In this document: positions 1-9,043 of the stretch, in pieces
Numbering within the stretch: the stretch's first letter is position 1
How the letters are laid out: each line of letters begins with the position of its first letter
Assembly: GCF_011305995.1 (NCBI RefSeq)
Contig: NZ_CP049910.1
Span: forward strand, 620,001-684,000
Length of the DNA stretch: 64,000 bases
Source of the DNA: Diaphorobacter sp. HDW4A
Lineage (GTDB): Bacteria > Pseudomonadota > Gammaproteobacteria > Burkholderiales > Burkholderiaceae_C
Reading direction: 5' to 3'
The notes under the pieces: generated by a model
The model's input: the letters and a program-made list of their open reading frames with translations, nothing else
The model's database searches: none
Told to the model about the DNA's origin: nothing
Made by a program: the position numbers and the translations under genes

Positions 1-1
1 G

Positions 2-2890
2 TCGGCTTCTGCGCTCGACGATGTCCGCAAACGCATTTGGAATCAGAACCTGGCAACGGTGGTGATCGAGCTGCGCGACCGCGAAGCGGTTGCGCTTCCG
101 GTACGAAAGCTCCAGAAGGCTGAGCAGCGTTTCAGTTTGCAAGAAGCCAGGCCGGATGGTCCGTTTTCCGCCCTCGACGTCGCCACTGCGAATCTGTCGC
201 GAAGGCTGCCGGCTTGGTTCGACGTCAAGGCTCGGGTGGACAGCAAGCTGCTTGCGAACTTGTCGGTGACAGTGTCGAAACTTGCGGGTACTGGTTTTCG
301 TGGCGCTGCAAAGACCAGTGACCGCAAGCGATGGGCAGAGCTGCTCATGGGGCAGGTGCTCTTCATCTCCTATCTGGAGCATCGGGAGATTGTTGGAGTG
401 ACCTATCGCGGGCGTCGCGATGTCGGTGAGCTTCATGACCTCGTTGCGCGAATGGACCGCGAGGGCGTGCGCGTGCTGGTCGATCGTCTGCGCGGAGATT
501 TCAATGGCGATTTCCTGGGCGACGACCGGCACGATCCCTGGACCGCCCTCACAGATGACGGATTCGATTTTCTGAACCAGTTTCTGCGCCGAACCGACAT
601 GGAGACGGGGCAGGGCGATTTCTGGAATTACGATTTCAGCTACATCCCCGTCGAATTGCTCTCCGGTCTCTATGAGAAGTTTCTGACGCCAGAGCAGCAG
701 GCCAAAGATGGCGCCTACTACACGCCCCGCAACCTGGCAATGCTGGCGGTTGAACAGGCGCTCATGGCCTCGCCCGATCCGCTGGCGGAGACGATTTTTG
801 ATGGAGCCTGCGGTTCAGGCATCCTGCTGACCACAGCCTATCGTCGCCTGATTGCACTGTGCGAGGCGCGGCAGGGGCGGCAACTCGGATTCGCCGAGCG
901 GGGTGAGCTCCTCAAGCGCAGCATCTTTGGCGGCGACATCAATTTCATGGCGTGCCGCGTGACGGCCTTCAGCCTGTACCTATCCCTCCTTGAGGGGCTG
1001 GCCCCAGCGGACATCTTGGCGGCACAGGAGCGCGATGGAACGAAGCTGCCCTCCCTCAATGGGAGCAACCTCGCCCATGGCAGCCAACGGGCCGACTTCT
1101 TCCGGACTTCCCACACGTTCCACACGCGCCGTTTTTCATTGGTCATCTCCAATCCTCCCTGGGCAGAACCTGAGGGCGAGAGCCGAACGTCGGCGGATGA
1201 CTGGGCGGATCGCGCTGGTGTTCCTTTTGCACGGCGGCAGATCGCCGGTGCCTACGCGCTGCGCGCGCTTGAATTTCTCTCGGAAGGCGGTAGAGCTTGC
1301 CTGATCCTTCCCATCGGCCAATTTCTTGGCGCCTCCAGCGCGGACTTTGTCGCTCACCTTCTCAAGGGATACCGACCGTCGCGCCTGATCAACTTTGGCG
1401 ATCTGCAGGGGCTGCTGTTTCCTACGGCTGAAAACACGTGCCATATCTTCCTGGGGGAGAGACGTCCGGATGGTTTGTTGAGTCACATTCCGTTTGGGGA
1501 GACGTTCGACTATTTGGTGCCGAAAGCCGACCTTAGTCTTGCCCTCGGTCGGTTGACCATGCAGTCCGCCGATCGCCACACGCTGCAGACCCGCTCGGTT
1601 GCCGAGGATCCACAACTGCTTGTCGCCATGATGTGGGGAGATGCCAGTGACCTGTCCATCTGGACGCGGTTGACCTTGCGCGGTACGTTTGCCGATTTCT
1701 GGCGTGGGCCCCGCGAGTTTCGGCGCTGGGTATATCGAAAGGGGATCCATCTCCATGACAAGAGCCGTGAGGCTGTCGATCCCGGCGAGCTGCGCAAGAT
1801 GCCATTCGTGCCCATTGTGGCGCTGCGTGCGGGATCGCCTGTTCTTCATCCCGAACTGCTAGCCAAGTGGCCTGAGGCTCAGGACACGGTCGTGGGTTTG
1901 AACGAAGGGGTGCGTGCCGTTTTCGATGGACCGCGAGTGCTTTTTCCGGATGGTTTCTCCAAGGGTGAGCAGAACATTCGCGCGGTCTACTACGATGGGC
2001 AGGCCTCCTTCACCCACAGCATCGGTGTGATCGCTGGCCGCGAGGAGGACGCTGCCCTGCTTCAGTTCACTGCGGCGTATCTGCGCTCGACGCTCGCCCG
2101 CTACTTTCTCATGATGCGTGGCTGGAAGATGCTGTGCGAACGCAACGGCGTGCATCTGGCTGACGTCGAAACCTTCCCGTTCTTTGTGCCAGAGGATGCG
2201 CCGGATCCGGCGGCGGCACGGGACGCGCTCTTGGCGGTTCAGGCTCGCATGGCGGAACTGATGGCCTTGCCCGAACTTGAGCAAGCATCCCGCTACGACG
2301 AGTTGCGTGACGAGTTTGACGCGGCGGTTTTTTCCTATTTCGGACTCTCCGGTGAAGAGCAGACGCTGATCCGTGAATCGGTTCGCGTCCTCATGCCCTC
2401 TGTGCGGCCGCGCAGTTTCAAAAGTTTGGATACCCCAGCTCAGCATAGGGCCAGCGCCGAGGACTTCGGCATCTATGCGCAGGCACTCGCCAATGCCTTG
2501 ACTGCGTGGAGAACGAAGGCACGCGGCCAAGGCCGATTCCGTGTCGATGTGGTTGCGAACGATCCGAGTCGCGCTGGGCCGTCAGGCATCGTGCGGATTT
2601 CGTATCTGGGAGATTCCACTGACAGGCCCGAGGTCAGCGCGTCGATGAATGACGAGTTGGTGCTTGCGACACTCGCCGAGTTGAGAAAAGCGGGGCTTTG
2701 CGCGATTCCATCGGGAGACTTCCTCTGCCTGGTGCCGGATGTGCATCTCTGGGTTGATGGCGCGCTGTACCTTGTGCGGCCGCTAACCAAGCGCAACTGG
2801 ACAGTGCGAAAGGCTCTTCGAGATGCCGAGCATATCGTCCGTGGTGTGCAAGTGCGCCAATCCGTCGAGAAGGGGGAGGCGACGGCATGA
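2..2890 (+). CDS. N6-adenine DNA methyltransferase of an R-M-like pair, 5'-partial
   Basis: The frame is open to the first bases of the window, so the gene starts upstream; GTG at 59 is only the first start-like codon inside. At least 960 residues are present. An AdoMet-binding motif I (DGACGSG) is encoded near base 800 and the catalytic NPPW of gamma-class adenine methylases at 1151-1162. The preceding AYYTPR stretch is typical of Eco57I/HsdM-like enzymes. The long C-terminal half probably carries target recognition. The stop overlaps the next gene's ATG by 4 bp, so the two are translationally coupled and probably form a restriction-modification or phage-defence pair. The exact type (IIG-like, BREX-like or other) cannot be told without the N-terminus and upstream genes. 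Confidence 0.85.
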   Translation, partial: SASALDDVRKRIWNQNLATVVIELRDREAVALPVRKLQKAEQRFSLQEARPDGPFSALDVATANLSRRLPAWFDVKARVDSKLLANLSVTVSKLAGTGFRGAAKTSDRKRWAELLMGQVLFISYLEHREIVGVTYRGRRDVGELHDLVARMDREGVRVLVDRLRGDFNGDFLGDDRHDPWTALTDDGFDFLNQFLRRTDMETGQGDFWNYDFSYIPVELLSGLYEKFLTPEQQAKDGAYYTPRNLAMLAVEQALMASPDPLAETIFDGACGSGILLTTAYRRLIALCEARQGRQLGFAERGELLKRSIFGGDINFMACRVTAFSLYLSLLEGLAPADILAAQERDGTKLPSLNGSNLAHGSQRADFFRTSHTFHTRRFSLVISNPPWAEPEGESRTSADDWADRAGVPFARRQIAGAYALRALEFLSEGGRACLILPIGQFLGASSADFVAHLLKGYRPSRLINFGDLQGLLFPTAENTCHIFLGERRPDGLLSHIPFGETFDYLVPKADLSLALGRLTMQSADRHTLQTRSVAEDPQLLVAMMWGDASDLSIWTRLTLRGTFADFWRGPREFRRWVYRKGIHLHDKSREAVDPGELRKMPFVPIVALRAGSPVLHPELLAKWPEAQDTVVGLNEGVRAVFDGPRVLFPDGFSKGEQNIRAVYYDGQASFTHSIGVIAGREEDAALLQFTAAYLRSTLARYFLMMRGWKMLCERNGVHLADVETFPFFVPEDAPDPAAARDALLAVQARMAELMALPELEQASRYDELRDEFDAAVFSYFGLSGEEQTLIRESVRVLMPSVRPRSFKSLDTPAQHRASAEDFGIYAQALANALTAWRTKARGQGRFRVDVVANDPSRAGPSGIVRISYLGDSTDRPEVSASMNDELVLATLAELRKAGLCAIPSGDFLCLVPDVHLWVDGALYLVRPLTKRNWTVRKALRDAEHIVRGVQVRQSVEKGEATA

Positions 2891-3594
2891 TGTCTCCAGT
2901 CGACTGGTTTGCTGCCTTTCCGATCCAGCCGGCCACGGAGGCCGTGGAGGCGCTGCGTCAGGGCTGGACAGAATTGGCGGGACGGCCGCGCCCGGATTTC
3001 AATCCCAAGACGAAGGAAGATGGGCTGACCAAACGGCTGAAGGTGTACGTTGAGAACCACGTCGCACGGGAACGCGGCTTGCTCGGTATGTGGGCTGCCG
3101 AAGACATCATCGGGGACGTTGATCCGAACACTGGCGCGATGCTTGAGGAGCGTCGGACCGATATTGTCTACGGCTGGAACGATGACGTCCGCGGCATGAA
3201 GCTGGTCTTCGAGTTCAAACGCCTGGGTCGCCAGAAGAAACACCGTGACCACTATCTACAAGACCAGGGATTGGGGCGATTCGTCACGGGCATCTATAGC
3301 AGAAAGGAGGCCGTTGCGGCCATGGTGGGAGTTCTGCTGGATCCGGAGCCTGAGGTGGTGCCACCCATCAGGGAGGCACTCCAGGACGCTGCGCTTGCCA
3401 CGTTTCTGCGTTTGCGGCGCTTGCCTTCGGGCCTCCCTTATGCCCGGCCTTCTGCGATGTTCACGGGGGCGGATTTCGATACGGAACACGAGCGGGATGC
3501 CGCGCTTGCACCCACGCACGGGACGATTCGCGTATCTCATTTCTTCTTCGCATTCGGCTATCCGACTACCACTCGGAAGCAGAAATCCGCATAG
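2887..3594 (+). CDS. Putative PD-(D/E)XK nuclease partner of the methylase
   Basis: A 235-residue protein overlapping the methylase by 4 bp. I see an acidic residue followed by a strand and ExK: Asp92 (RRTDIVYGW), Glu109 and Lys111 (LVFEFKRLG), preceded by a helix-rich region. This is the usual D...ExK arrangement of restriction-like nucleases. Coupling to a DNA methylase supports a cleavage or restriction role, probably in the cytoplasm on unmodified DNA. I do not recognise the precise family, and the motif alone is weak, so the nuclease call is an inference. It converges with the AraC gene after 19 bp. Confidence 0.6.
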   Translation: MMSPVDWFAAFPIQPATEAVEALRQGWTELAGRPRPDFNPKTKEDGLTKRLKVYVENHVARERGLLGMWAAEDIIGDVDPNTGAMLEERRTDIVYGWNDDVRGMKLVFEFKRLGRQKKHRDHYLQDQGLGRFVTGIYSRKEAVAAMVGVLLDPEPEVVPPIREALQDAALATFLRLRRLPSGLPYARPSAMFTGADFDTEHERDAALAPTHGTIRVSHFFFAFGYPTTTRKQKSA

Positions 3595-3613
3595 GAGCCC
3601 ATTGCCAGCTGGA

Positions 3614-4594
3614 TCATCGGCCGCGCCGTCTGGCCTCTCCCGGATTGACGCCGAACTGCTTGCGAAATGCCGCTGAGAAGTGGCTCATGTTCGAGTAGCC
3701 CAGATCGCACGCCACTGCCGACACACTGGTATCGTCCCTCAGCAGGCGGCGCCGCGCCTCGTTCATGCGCTCATGCTGGAACAGGCCGTACACACTGAAG
3801 CCGTACAGCGCGCGAAACCCGCGCTTCAGTTTCGCCGGGCTCAGCCCGTTCTCGCGCGCCACATCCAGGATCAGCGGAGGCTGCGACAGATCGGACAGGA
3901 GATGCGCGCGCGCACGGGCCAGACGCATTTGATCTGCTCGGTCCAATGCGCCTGTGCCACCTATATCCGCCCGCGCCTCCAAAAGCAGGCTCACCAGCGT
4001 CAGTCCTTGTGCCTGCAGCCACAAGGGGTGCCGGTCCCCTGACGATTCGCCGTCGCCCGGACGGTACCGCATCGCGTGCGCCAATGCTTGGGCCGTGGCA
4101 TGCAATTCCGTGCCGCGGAGCCCGGTCTCAAAACACAGTCCATTTGATAGCGCACGACGCAGCGTCGGTTCGGCGTCGCCCATCAGTTCCTCGAATGCGT
4201 CATGTCGCACCATGACGCCAACGCTCTCATAGACACCGTGCTGGTGAAATCGCCAGCACTGATCGGGGCCAAAAGCGATGTTGCCACTGGCCGCGTGAAC
4301 CTGACGCTCGTCGATCCGCCGGCCGACACCTTGCCCCTTCATGCCGTTCAGCACCGCGAGGGATTCGCCCAGCAATACGTAGCTGAAATGGATGAACCCG
4401 CTGTCATCGAGCACGCTGAGATCGATCGGGTTGGCCAGACGCGTGGACCAGTGCATCAGCTGCACGCCCTCTCGCGTCGCCACCCGCCGATGACTGGACG
4501 TAACAAGGTCCAGCCCCAAGGCTTCGCTGGGGTCTCTGATCATCTCCGTGGCCAGGAGATGGGGTATCGAAGTAGCTGCGTTGGCCCTGGGCAT
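3614..4594 (-). CDS. AraC-family regulator (PchR-like)
   Basis: A 326-residue regulator with an AraC double helix-turn-helix in its last ~100 residues (LDVARENGLSPAKLKRGF, then YSNMSHFSAAFRKQFG). The N-terminal part resembles PchR-type siderophore-sensing regulators. The start at 4594 (MPRANAAT) is chosen because the longer open frame upstream reads through the Fur-box-like promoter region and has no family resemblance. It is divergent from the methyltransferase-TonB operon. As with PchR, it probably activates the receptor/transporter genes when the cognate iron-siderophore is bound, with iron control through the intergenic Fur-like site. Confidence 0.85.
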   Translation of the reverse strand: MPRANAATSIPHLLATEMIRDPSEALGLDLVTSSHRRVATREGVQLMHWSTRLANPIDLSVLDDSGFIHFSYVLLGESLAVLNGMKGQGVGRRIDERQVHAASGNIAFGPDQCWRFHQHGVYESVGVMVRHDAFEELMGDAEPTLRRALSNGLCFETGLRGTELHATAQALAHAMRYRPGDGESSGDRHPLWLQAQGLTLVSLLLEARADIGGTGALDRADQMRLARARAHLLSDLSQPPLILDVARENGLSPAKLKRGFRALYGFSVYGLFQHERMNEARRRLLRDDTSVSAVACDLGYSNMSHFSAAFRKQFGVNPGEARRRGR

Positions 4595-4663
4595 CACTGC
4601 ATCGCTTCCTCTTGCCTCCGTTGATCCGATGCGGGCAGCAATGAGCCCGTTCCGGGTGGCAAT

Positions 4664-4682
4664 CGTAATACGAATCATTATT
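4664..4682. promoter_or_regulatory. Fur-box-like operator
   Basis: The AT-rich 19-mer between the divergent AraC and methyltransferase genes matches the classical Fur consensus at 13 of 19 positions by eye, with the right half (AATCATTAT) nearly perfect. It lies in an otherwise GC-rich 185-bp intergenic region, which fits iron repression of one or both transcription units. Confidence 0.55.
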
Positions 4683-4778
4683 ATTGAACAGGGTTGTAAC
4701 TTTTCCTTGCGTGGGTCCGAGGGGCTGGGCGTTTGCTTTTGCACCACCACGGATCCATCGAATTCCCTTGATCGACTC

Positions 4779-5624
4779 ATGTCCCAAGCACCGCTCAATC
4801 CCGTTTCCGCAGTTGATGCCACGCCGGTGCTATGCGGCGTACCGCAGACCATGTTGTGGACGCTGCACAACCGCGCCACCGAATCCCTGCGGCCCGATGC
4901 TTGGTTTCGTGATCCGGCGGCCGAGCGCATCTTCCAGTCCATCGCTTTTGACTACCGGGCCCATTTCGGCCGTCCCGACAGTTCGCACGCCACCCGCTCG
5001 CAGATGTTCGACGAGGCGCTGCGTCCGTGGCTCGCCGCGCATCCCGGCGGCACGGTGGTCGAACTCGGTTGCGGGCTGGAGACGCAGTTCCAGCGCTGCG
5101 ACGATGGACGGGTGCGCTGGTTGTGTGTGGATGTGCCGGACGCGATTGCCGTGCGCGAGCGCTACCTGGCACCCAGCGAGCGATGCCGCCATGTTGTGCG
5201 CTCCGCGCTCGACTTGAGCTGGATGGATGAGGTCGAGGCGAGCAACGGTGTCTTCGTCACCGCCCAGGGCCTGTTCATGTATTTCCCCGAAGACGAGGTT
5301 GGGTACCTGATCTCGGCGATGGCGAGGCGCTTCAAAGGGGGCGAACTCATGTTCGACACCATTCCGCGCTGGTTCTCGCGCAAGACGATGGCCGGGCTCG
5401 ATATCACGAGCCACTACCGCGCCCCGCCCATGCCCTGGGGTATCAATCGCGACGAAATCGAGACCGTGCTGAGGGCATGGTGCCCACACATCGACTCGGT
5501 GCAGAACGAGCCCTACCGCCGTTTCAGAACCTTCCCTGCGCGGCTGGGCCCCTGGATAGCGCACATACCGGTGCTCGCCAAACTCCTTCCCGCGATCGTG
5601 CGCGTGCGCTTCGCTCGGGAATGA
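4779..5624 (+). CDS. Class I SAM methyltransferase (leucine carboxyl methyltransferase-like)
   Basis: A 281-residue protein from ATG 4779 (MSQAPLNP). The frame extends upstream, but that part crosses the Fur-like site. VVELGCGLETQ is the glycine-rich AdoMet motif, and FVTAQGLFMYFPEDEV resembles post-I motifs of the LCMT/PPM family. It is the first gene of the operon that includes the TonB receptor (61 bp gap). Homologues beside siderophore receptors are plausible small-molecule O- or carboxyl-methyltransferases, perhaps acting on the siderophore or a release product; the substrate is unknown. No biosynthetic NRPS/PKS genes accompany it here. Confidence 0.75.
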   Translation: MSQAPLNPVSAVDATPVLCGVPQTMLWTLHNRATESLRPDAWFRDPAAERIFQSIAFDYRAHFGRPDSSHATRSQMFDEALRPWLAAHPGGTVVELGCGLETQFQRCDDGRVRWLCVDVPDAIAVRERYLAPSERCRHVVRSALDLSWMDEVEASNGVFVTAQGLFMYFPEDEVGYLISAMARRFKGGELMFDTIPRWFSRKTMAGLDITSHYRAPPMPWGINRDEIETVLRAWCPHIDSVQNEPYRRFRTFPARLGPWIAHIPVLAKLLPAIVRVRFARE

Positions 5625-5684
5625 CCGCCCTCTGGCGTCCTCCACAAGCTCCTCTTCGTCCATGCCCGCTCCCCATCTTTCCTC

Positions 5685-8036
5685 ATGACACCCTTCCAAG
5701 CCCGCCCGAACAAAGCCCACCGCATCTCAGCACTTGTCGCACTCGCATCGATCCATTGGACCTGCCTGGCCGCCGAGCTGCCCTTCGACATTCCAACCCA
5801 GCCGCTCGAGGCCGCGCTGAAGCTGTTCGAAGCACAGGCCGGCGTTCCGGTTCAGCGTCCGCTGCAGTGGCCCCAAGGGCTGGCTGAAACCCCGGCCGCT
5901 GCACTGAGCGGCCGCTTCGAGCCAGTGCGGGCGCTGCATCGCCTGCTTGCGGGACACCCCCTCCAGATCGCGGAACACGATGGACGCTTCGTGATCGCGG
6001 TGGTCGAGCAAGCCCAGCCCGCCACCGAGCCGGACAAGACCTTGCCCGCGGTGACGGTCACTGCCCGGCGCGGTGCCGAGCGCGCCAAGGACGTTCCGTT
6101 CAGCGTCAGCACGGTTCAGGGGTTCGAGCTGGAGCAGCGGCGCCTCACCACGCTCGAAGAAGCCCTGCGCGACACCCCTGGCGTGGAGGTCAATGCCTGG
6201 GGCGGCTTCGGCGATGCCAACGTGCGCATGCGCGGCGTGGGGTCGCTGTACCAGGTGAGCAGCGAGGACAGTTCGGTTGTCGTCAATCTGGACGGTACAC
6301 CGCTGTCGGCGCGCAACGCTTCGCTGCCCATGCTGGACGTGGAACGCGTCGAGGTGCTCAAGGGGCCGCAGGGCACGCTCTTCGGCCGCAACAGCGAAGC
6401 CGGCGCCATCAACATCGTCACGCGCAAGCCTACCCGCGAACCCGATGGCTATGCGCGCGTCGAGGCCGGGCAGGAGGGGCAGCGGCTGATCGAGGGCGCC
6501 ATGGGCGGTGCGCTCGCCGAGGATTGGAGCGCGCGCATCGCGCTGCGCAGCCAGCAGTCGGACGACGTGGTCCATAACGTCCAGACCGGCAAGCCGATCA
6601 TGAAGGCCAAGGAACTCGGCCTGCGCGCCAGCGTGCTGTGGCAGCCGCGGGCCGCGACATCTGTGCTGCTGTCCACCGAGCACCAGGACCAGAAGGACAA
6701 GGTCGGCCTGATGCTGCTGCGGCCTTATGGCGATCCGCCCAGCCTGGACGCGACGCCCGGCCTTTTCGGTGCTGACGTGAAGAGCCACCGGCACGCGCTG
6801 GAAATCAATCACGACCTGGCGAGCGCAAGGCTGACGTCTCATACCTCATTCCAGCAGCGCCGCGAAGATCAGACCTCGGGGGCCGACCGCATAGTGGCGG
6901 CCACCGTGTTCGGGATGCCCACCGAGTACCTCAAGCAATATCGCCGCGACGAATCCGCGTGGAACCAGGACCTGCGCCTGTCCTCGCTGCCCGGAGCCGC
7001 GACGTTCTGGGTGGCGGGCGTCAATCTGTACGGCTCCAAGCGCGAGTACGACACCACGGTCGGTGGGATGACCGACAACCTGCGCGACTTCGAGACGCGC
7101 AGCGAGGCGGCCTATGGGGAAGTCACGGTGCCGCTCGCGGCCGCGCTGAAACTCACCGGCGGTCTGCGCTACACGCAGGAGCGCAAGAAATACGACGCCA
7201 GCTTCGTCACCACCGGCTATCCGGCTACTCAGGACAGCCGCTCGCTCGACGACCGGTACGCGACCGGGCGAGTGGCGCTGTCCTGGGCGCTGAACCCCCA
7301 GACCAACCTCTACGGCGTGCTTGCCCACGGACACAAGGCCAAGGGTTTCCAGGACGAGACCTCGCAGGTTGCCGACGGCGATCCCTTCAAGGCCGCCAAG
7401 GTCGACAGCCTGGAACTGGGCATGAAGTTCGAAAGTGCGGACCGCCGTCTCGCATGGACCACCGCCGCCTTCTTCAACCGGGTGCGCGACGATCACATGC
7501 TGGGCTACGACTACACCACCTTCGCGACCAAGGCGATCAACGCCGATACGCGAACCCGGGGCCTGGAGGTCGAAGGCCAGTGGCGGGCGGCGCCCGGTCT
7601 CACCCTCAAGGGCGGCGCCGTCTACACGGATGCCACCATCACCCGGTCGGTAACGGGCGTGTCCGGCGGAGACGTGGCCACCGGCAACCGCGTGCCGGAC
7701 GTGCCGCGCTGGAGCGGCAAGCTCTCCGTCAATTACACCCGGCCGCTGCCCGGTTTCATGGGGCTGGCCTCGCCGCAGCTCACAACGCTGCTGGCCTACC
7801 GGGTCATGAGCACGCGTGCCAACGATCCGCAGAACCACATCTTCCTGCCGTGCTTCCAGAAGATCGACGCGCGTGTCGGCATCGCCTCGGGCGCCGGCGA
7901 ACTCTATCTGTGGGTGGACAACCTGCAGGACAAGCGTTACGACCAGTACGTCTACTACTTCACCCCGAATGCCAATGTGGGCATGCCGACGCGCGGCCGG
8001 ACCGTGGGGCTGGGTTTCACCTGGCAGTTCTTCTGA
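5685..8036 (+). CDS. TonB-dependent siderophore receptor with STN domain
   Basis: A 783-residue outer-membrane receptor. After a signal peptide, a secretin/TonB N-terminal (STN) domain spans roughly residues 28-105 (LPFDIPTQPLEAALKLF). It is followed by a TonB-box-like VTVTA, a plug domain (VEVLKGPQGTLFGRNSEAGA) and a 22-strand-type barrel ending in an aromatic residue (FTWQFF). An STN domain usually means surface signalling or trans-envelope regulation, but no ECF sigma/FecR pair is adjacent; the nearby AraC regulator may take that role. It overlaps the next gene by one base (TGATG). The ligand is probably a ferric siderophore, judging from the YbtP/Q-like transporters downstream. Confidence 0.9.
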   Translation: MTPFQARPNKAHRISALVALASIHWTCLAAELPFDIPTQPLEAALKLFEAQAGVPVQRPLQWPQGLAETPAAALSGRFEPVRALHRLLAGHPLQIAEHDGRFVIAVVEQAQPATEPDKTLPAVTVTARRGAERAKDVPFSVSTVQGFELEQRRLTTLEEALRDTPGVEVNAWGGFGDANVRMRGVGSLYQVSSEDSSVVVNLDGTPLSARNASLPMLDVERVEVLKGPQGTLFGRNSEAGAINIVTRKPTREPDGYARVEAGQEGQRLIEGAMGGALAEDWSARIALRSQQSDDVVHNVQTGKPIMKAKELGLRASVLWQPRAATSVLLSTEHQDQKDKVGLMLLRPYGDPPSLDATPGLFGADVKSHRHALEINHDLASARLTSHTSFQQRREDQTSGADRIVAATVFGMPTEYLKQYRRDESAWNQDLRLSSLPGAATFWVAGVNLYGSKREYDTTVGGMTDNLRDFETRSEAAYGEVTVPLAAALKLTGGLRYTQERKKYDASFVTTGYPATQDSRSLDDRYATGRVALSWALNPQTNLYGVLAHGHKAKGFQDETSQVADGDPFKAAKVDSLELGMKFESADRRLAWTTAAFFNRVRDDHMLGYDYTTFATKAINADTRTRGLEVEGQWRAAPGLTLKGGAVYTDATITRSVTGVSGGDVATGNRVPDVPRWSGKLSVNYTRPLPGFMGLASPQLTTLLAYRVMSTRANDPQNHIFLPCFQKIDARVGIASGAGELYLWVDNLQDKRYDQYVYYFTPNANVGMPTRGRTVGLGFTWQFF

Positions 8037-9043
8037 TGTGCGACGCCATCATGAGTTCTCTGCCCGTGGCGTCCCGAACCTGCCCGCAAGCCGATGCCTT
8101 GGCGCACGCCCATGACTTCGGTCAGGAGGGGATACGCCCGGCCGAGCGCCGGGTCAGCATGGTGGCCATGCTGACCGTCGCGGTGATGGGCCTGGAGATC
8201 GCCGCCGGGTGGTGGACGGGCTCCATGGCGCTGCTGGCCGACGGGGTGCACATGGGGGGACACGCCGTTGCACTGGGCCTTGCGGCTGGCGCCTATGCCA
8301 TGTCGCGGCGCTACGCCCGTGACCGGCGCCTGAGCCTGGGAAGCGGCAAGATCAACGATCTGGCGGCCCACACCAGCGCCCTGATCCTGGCTGTATCCAC
8401 GGTGTGGACCGCCATCGAGTCAGCGCAGCGCCTGCTGAGTCCCGAACCGCTGCGCCCGACGGAAGCCCTGGTCGTGGCCGTGCTGGGGTTGGCGGTGAAC
8501 CTGCTGTCCGCTTGGCTCTTGGGCGGTGCGCACGATCATGAACACGACCACGGACACGGACACGACGATCCTCGCGACCACCCCGGCCACGTGCATGACC
8601 ACAACCTCGGTGCCGCACTGGCGCATGTGCTTGCCGATGCCGTCACGTCGGTGGCCGCCATCGCCGGTCTGCTCGCCGCCTGGGGCTGGACTTGGCTGGA
8701 TCCACTGATTGCGCTGCTGGCACTGGGCGTGGTGGCGCGCTGGGCCGTCCGACTGCTGCGCCAGACCGGCGCGGTGCTGCTCGATGCCGAAGGTCCCGCC
8801 GAACTGCGGCGCCAGGTGAGCGCCCGGCTCGAAGCGGTGGCCGGCAGCCGCGTGACCGATCTGCACCTGTGGTCGGTGGGCCAGGGCGCCTGGACGCTCG
8901 CAGCCTCGGTGGTCAGTCACGGCCCGGCCGCCACCGAGGTGTACAAGGCCGCGCTCGCCGGCCTGCCCGGCATCCATCACCCGATGGTCGAGATCCATGC
9001 CTGCCGCCACTGCCAGAGTTCCCATGGAGCGGAGTTGCCATGA
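8036..9043 (+). CDS. Cation diffusion facilitator (CzcD-like) transporter
   Basis: A 335-residue inner-membrane protein of the CDF family. It has the N-terminal membrane segment with LLADGVHMGGH (the H/D metal site of TM2), a His/Asp-rich cytoplasmic loop at about residues 163-188, LADAVTSV in TM5 (second half of the metal site) and a C-terminal cytoplasmic domain (VTDLHLWSVGQGAWTLA). It probably exports Zn(II), Co(II) or Fe(II). The start ATG overlaps the receptor stop and the stop overlaps the next start. A CDF efflux pump inside a siderophore uptake operon is unusual; it may relieve co-imported metal, or the metallophore may not be iron-specific. Confidence 0.88.
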   Translation: MCDAIMSSLPVASRTCPQADALAHAHDFGQEGIRPAERRVSMVAMLTVAVMGLEIAAGWWTGSMALLADGVHMGGHAVALGLAAGAYAMSRRYARDRRLSLGSGKINDLAAHTSALILAVSTVWTAIESAQRLLSPEPLRPTEALVVAVLGLAVNLLSAWLLGGAHDHEHDHGHGHDDPRDHPGHVHDHNLGAALAHVLADAVTSVAAIAGLLAAWGWTWLDPLIALLALGVVARWAVRLLRQTGAVLLDAEGPAELRRQVSARLEAVAGSRVTDLHLWSVGQGAWTLAASVVSHGPAATEVYKAALAGLPGIHHPMVEIHACRHCQSSHGAELP

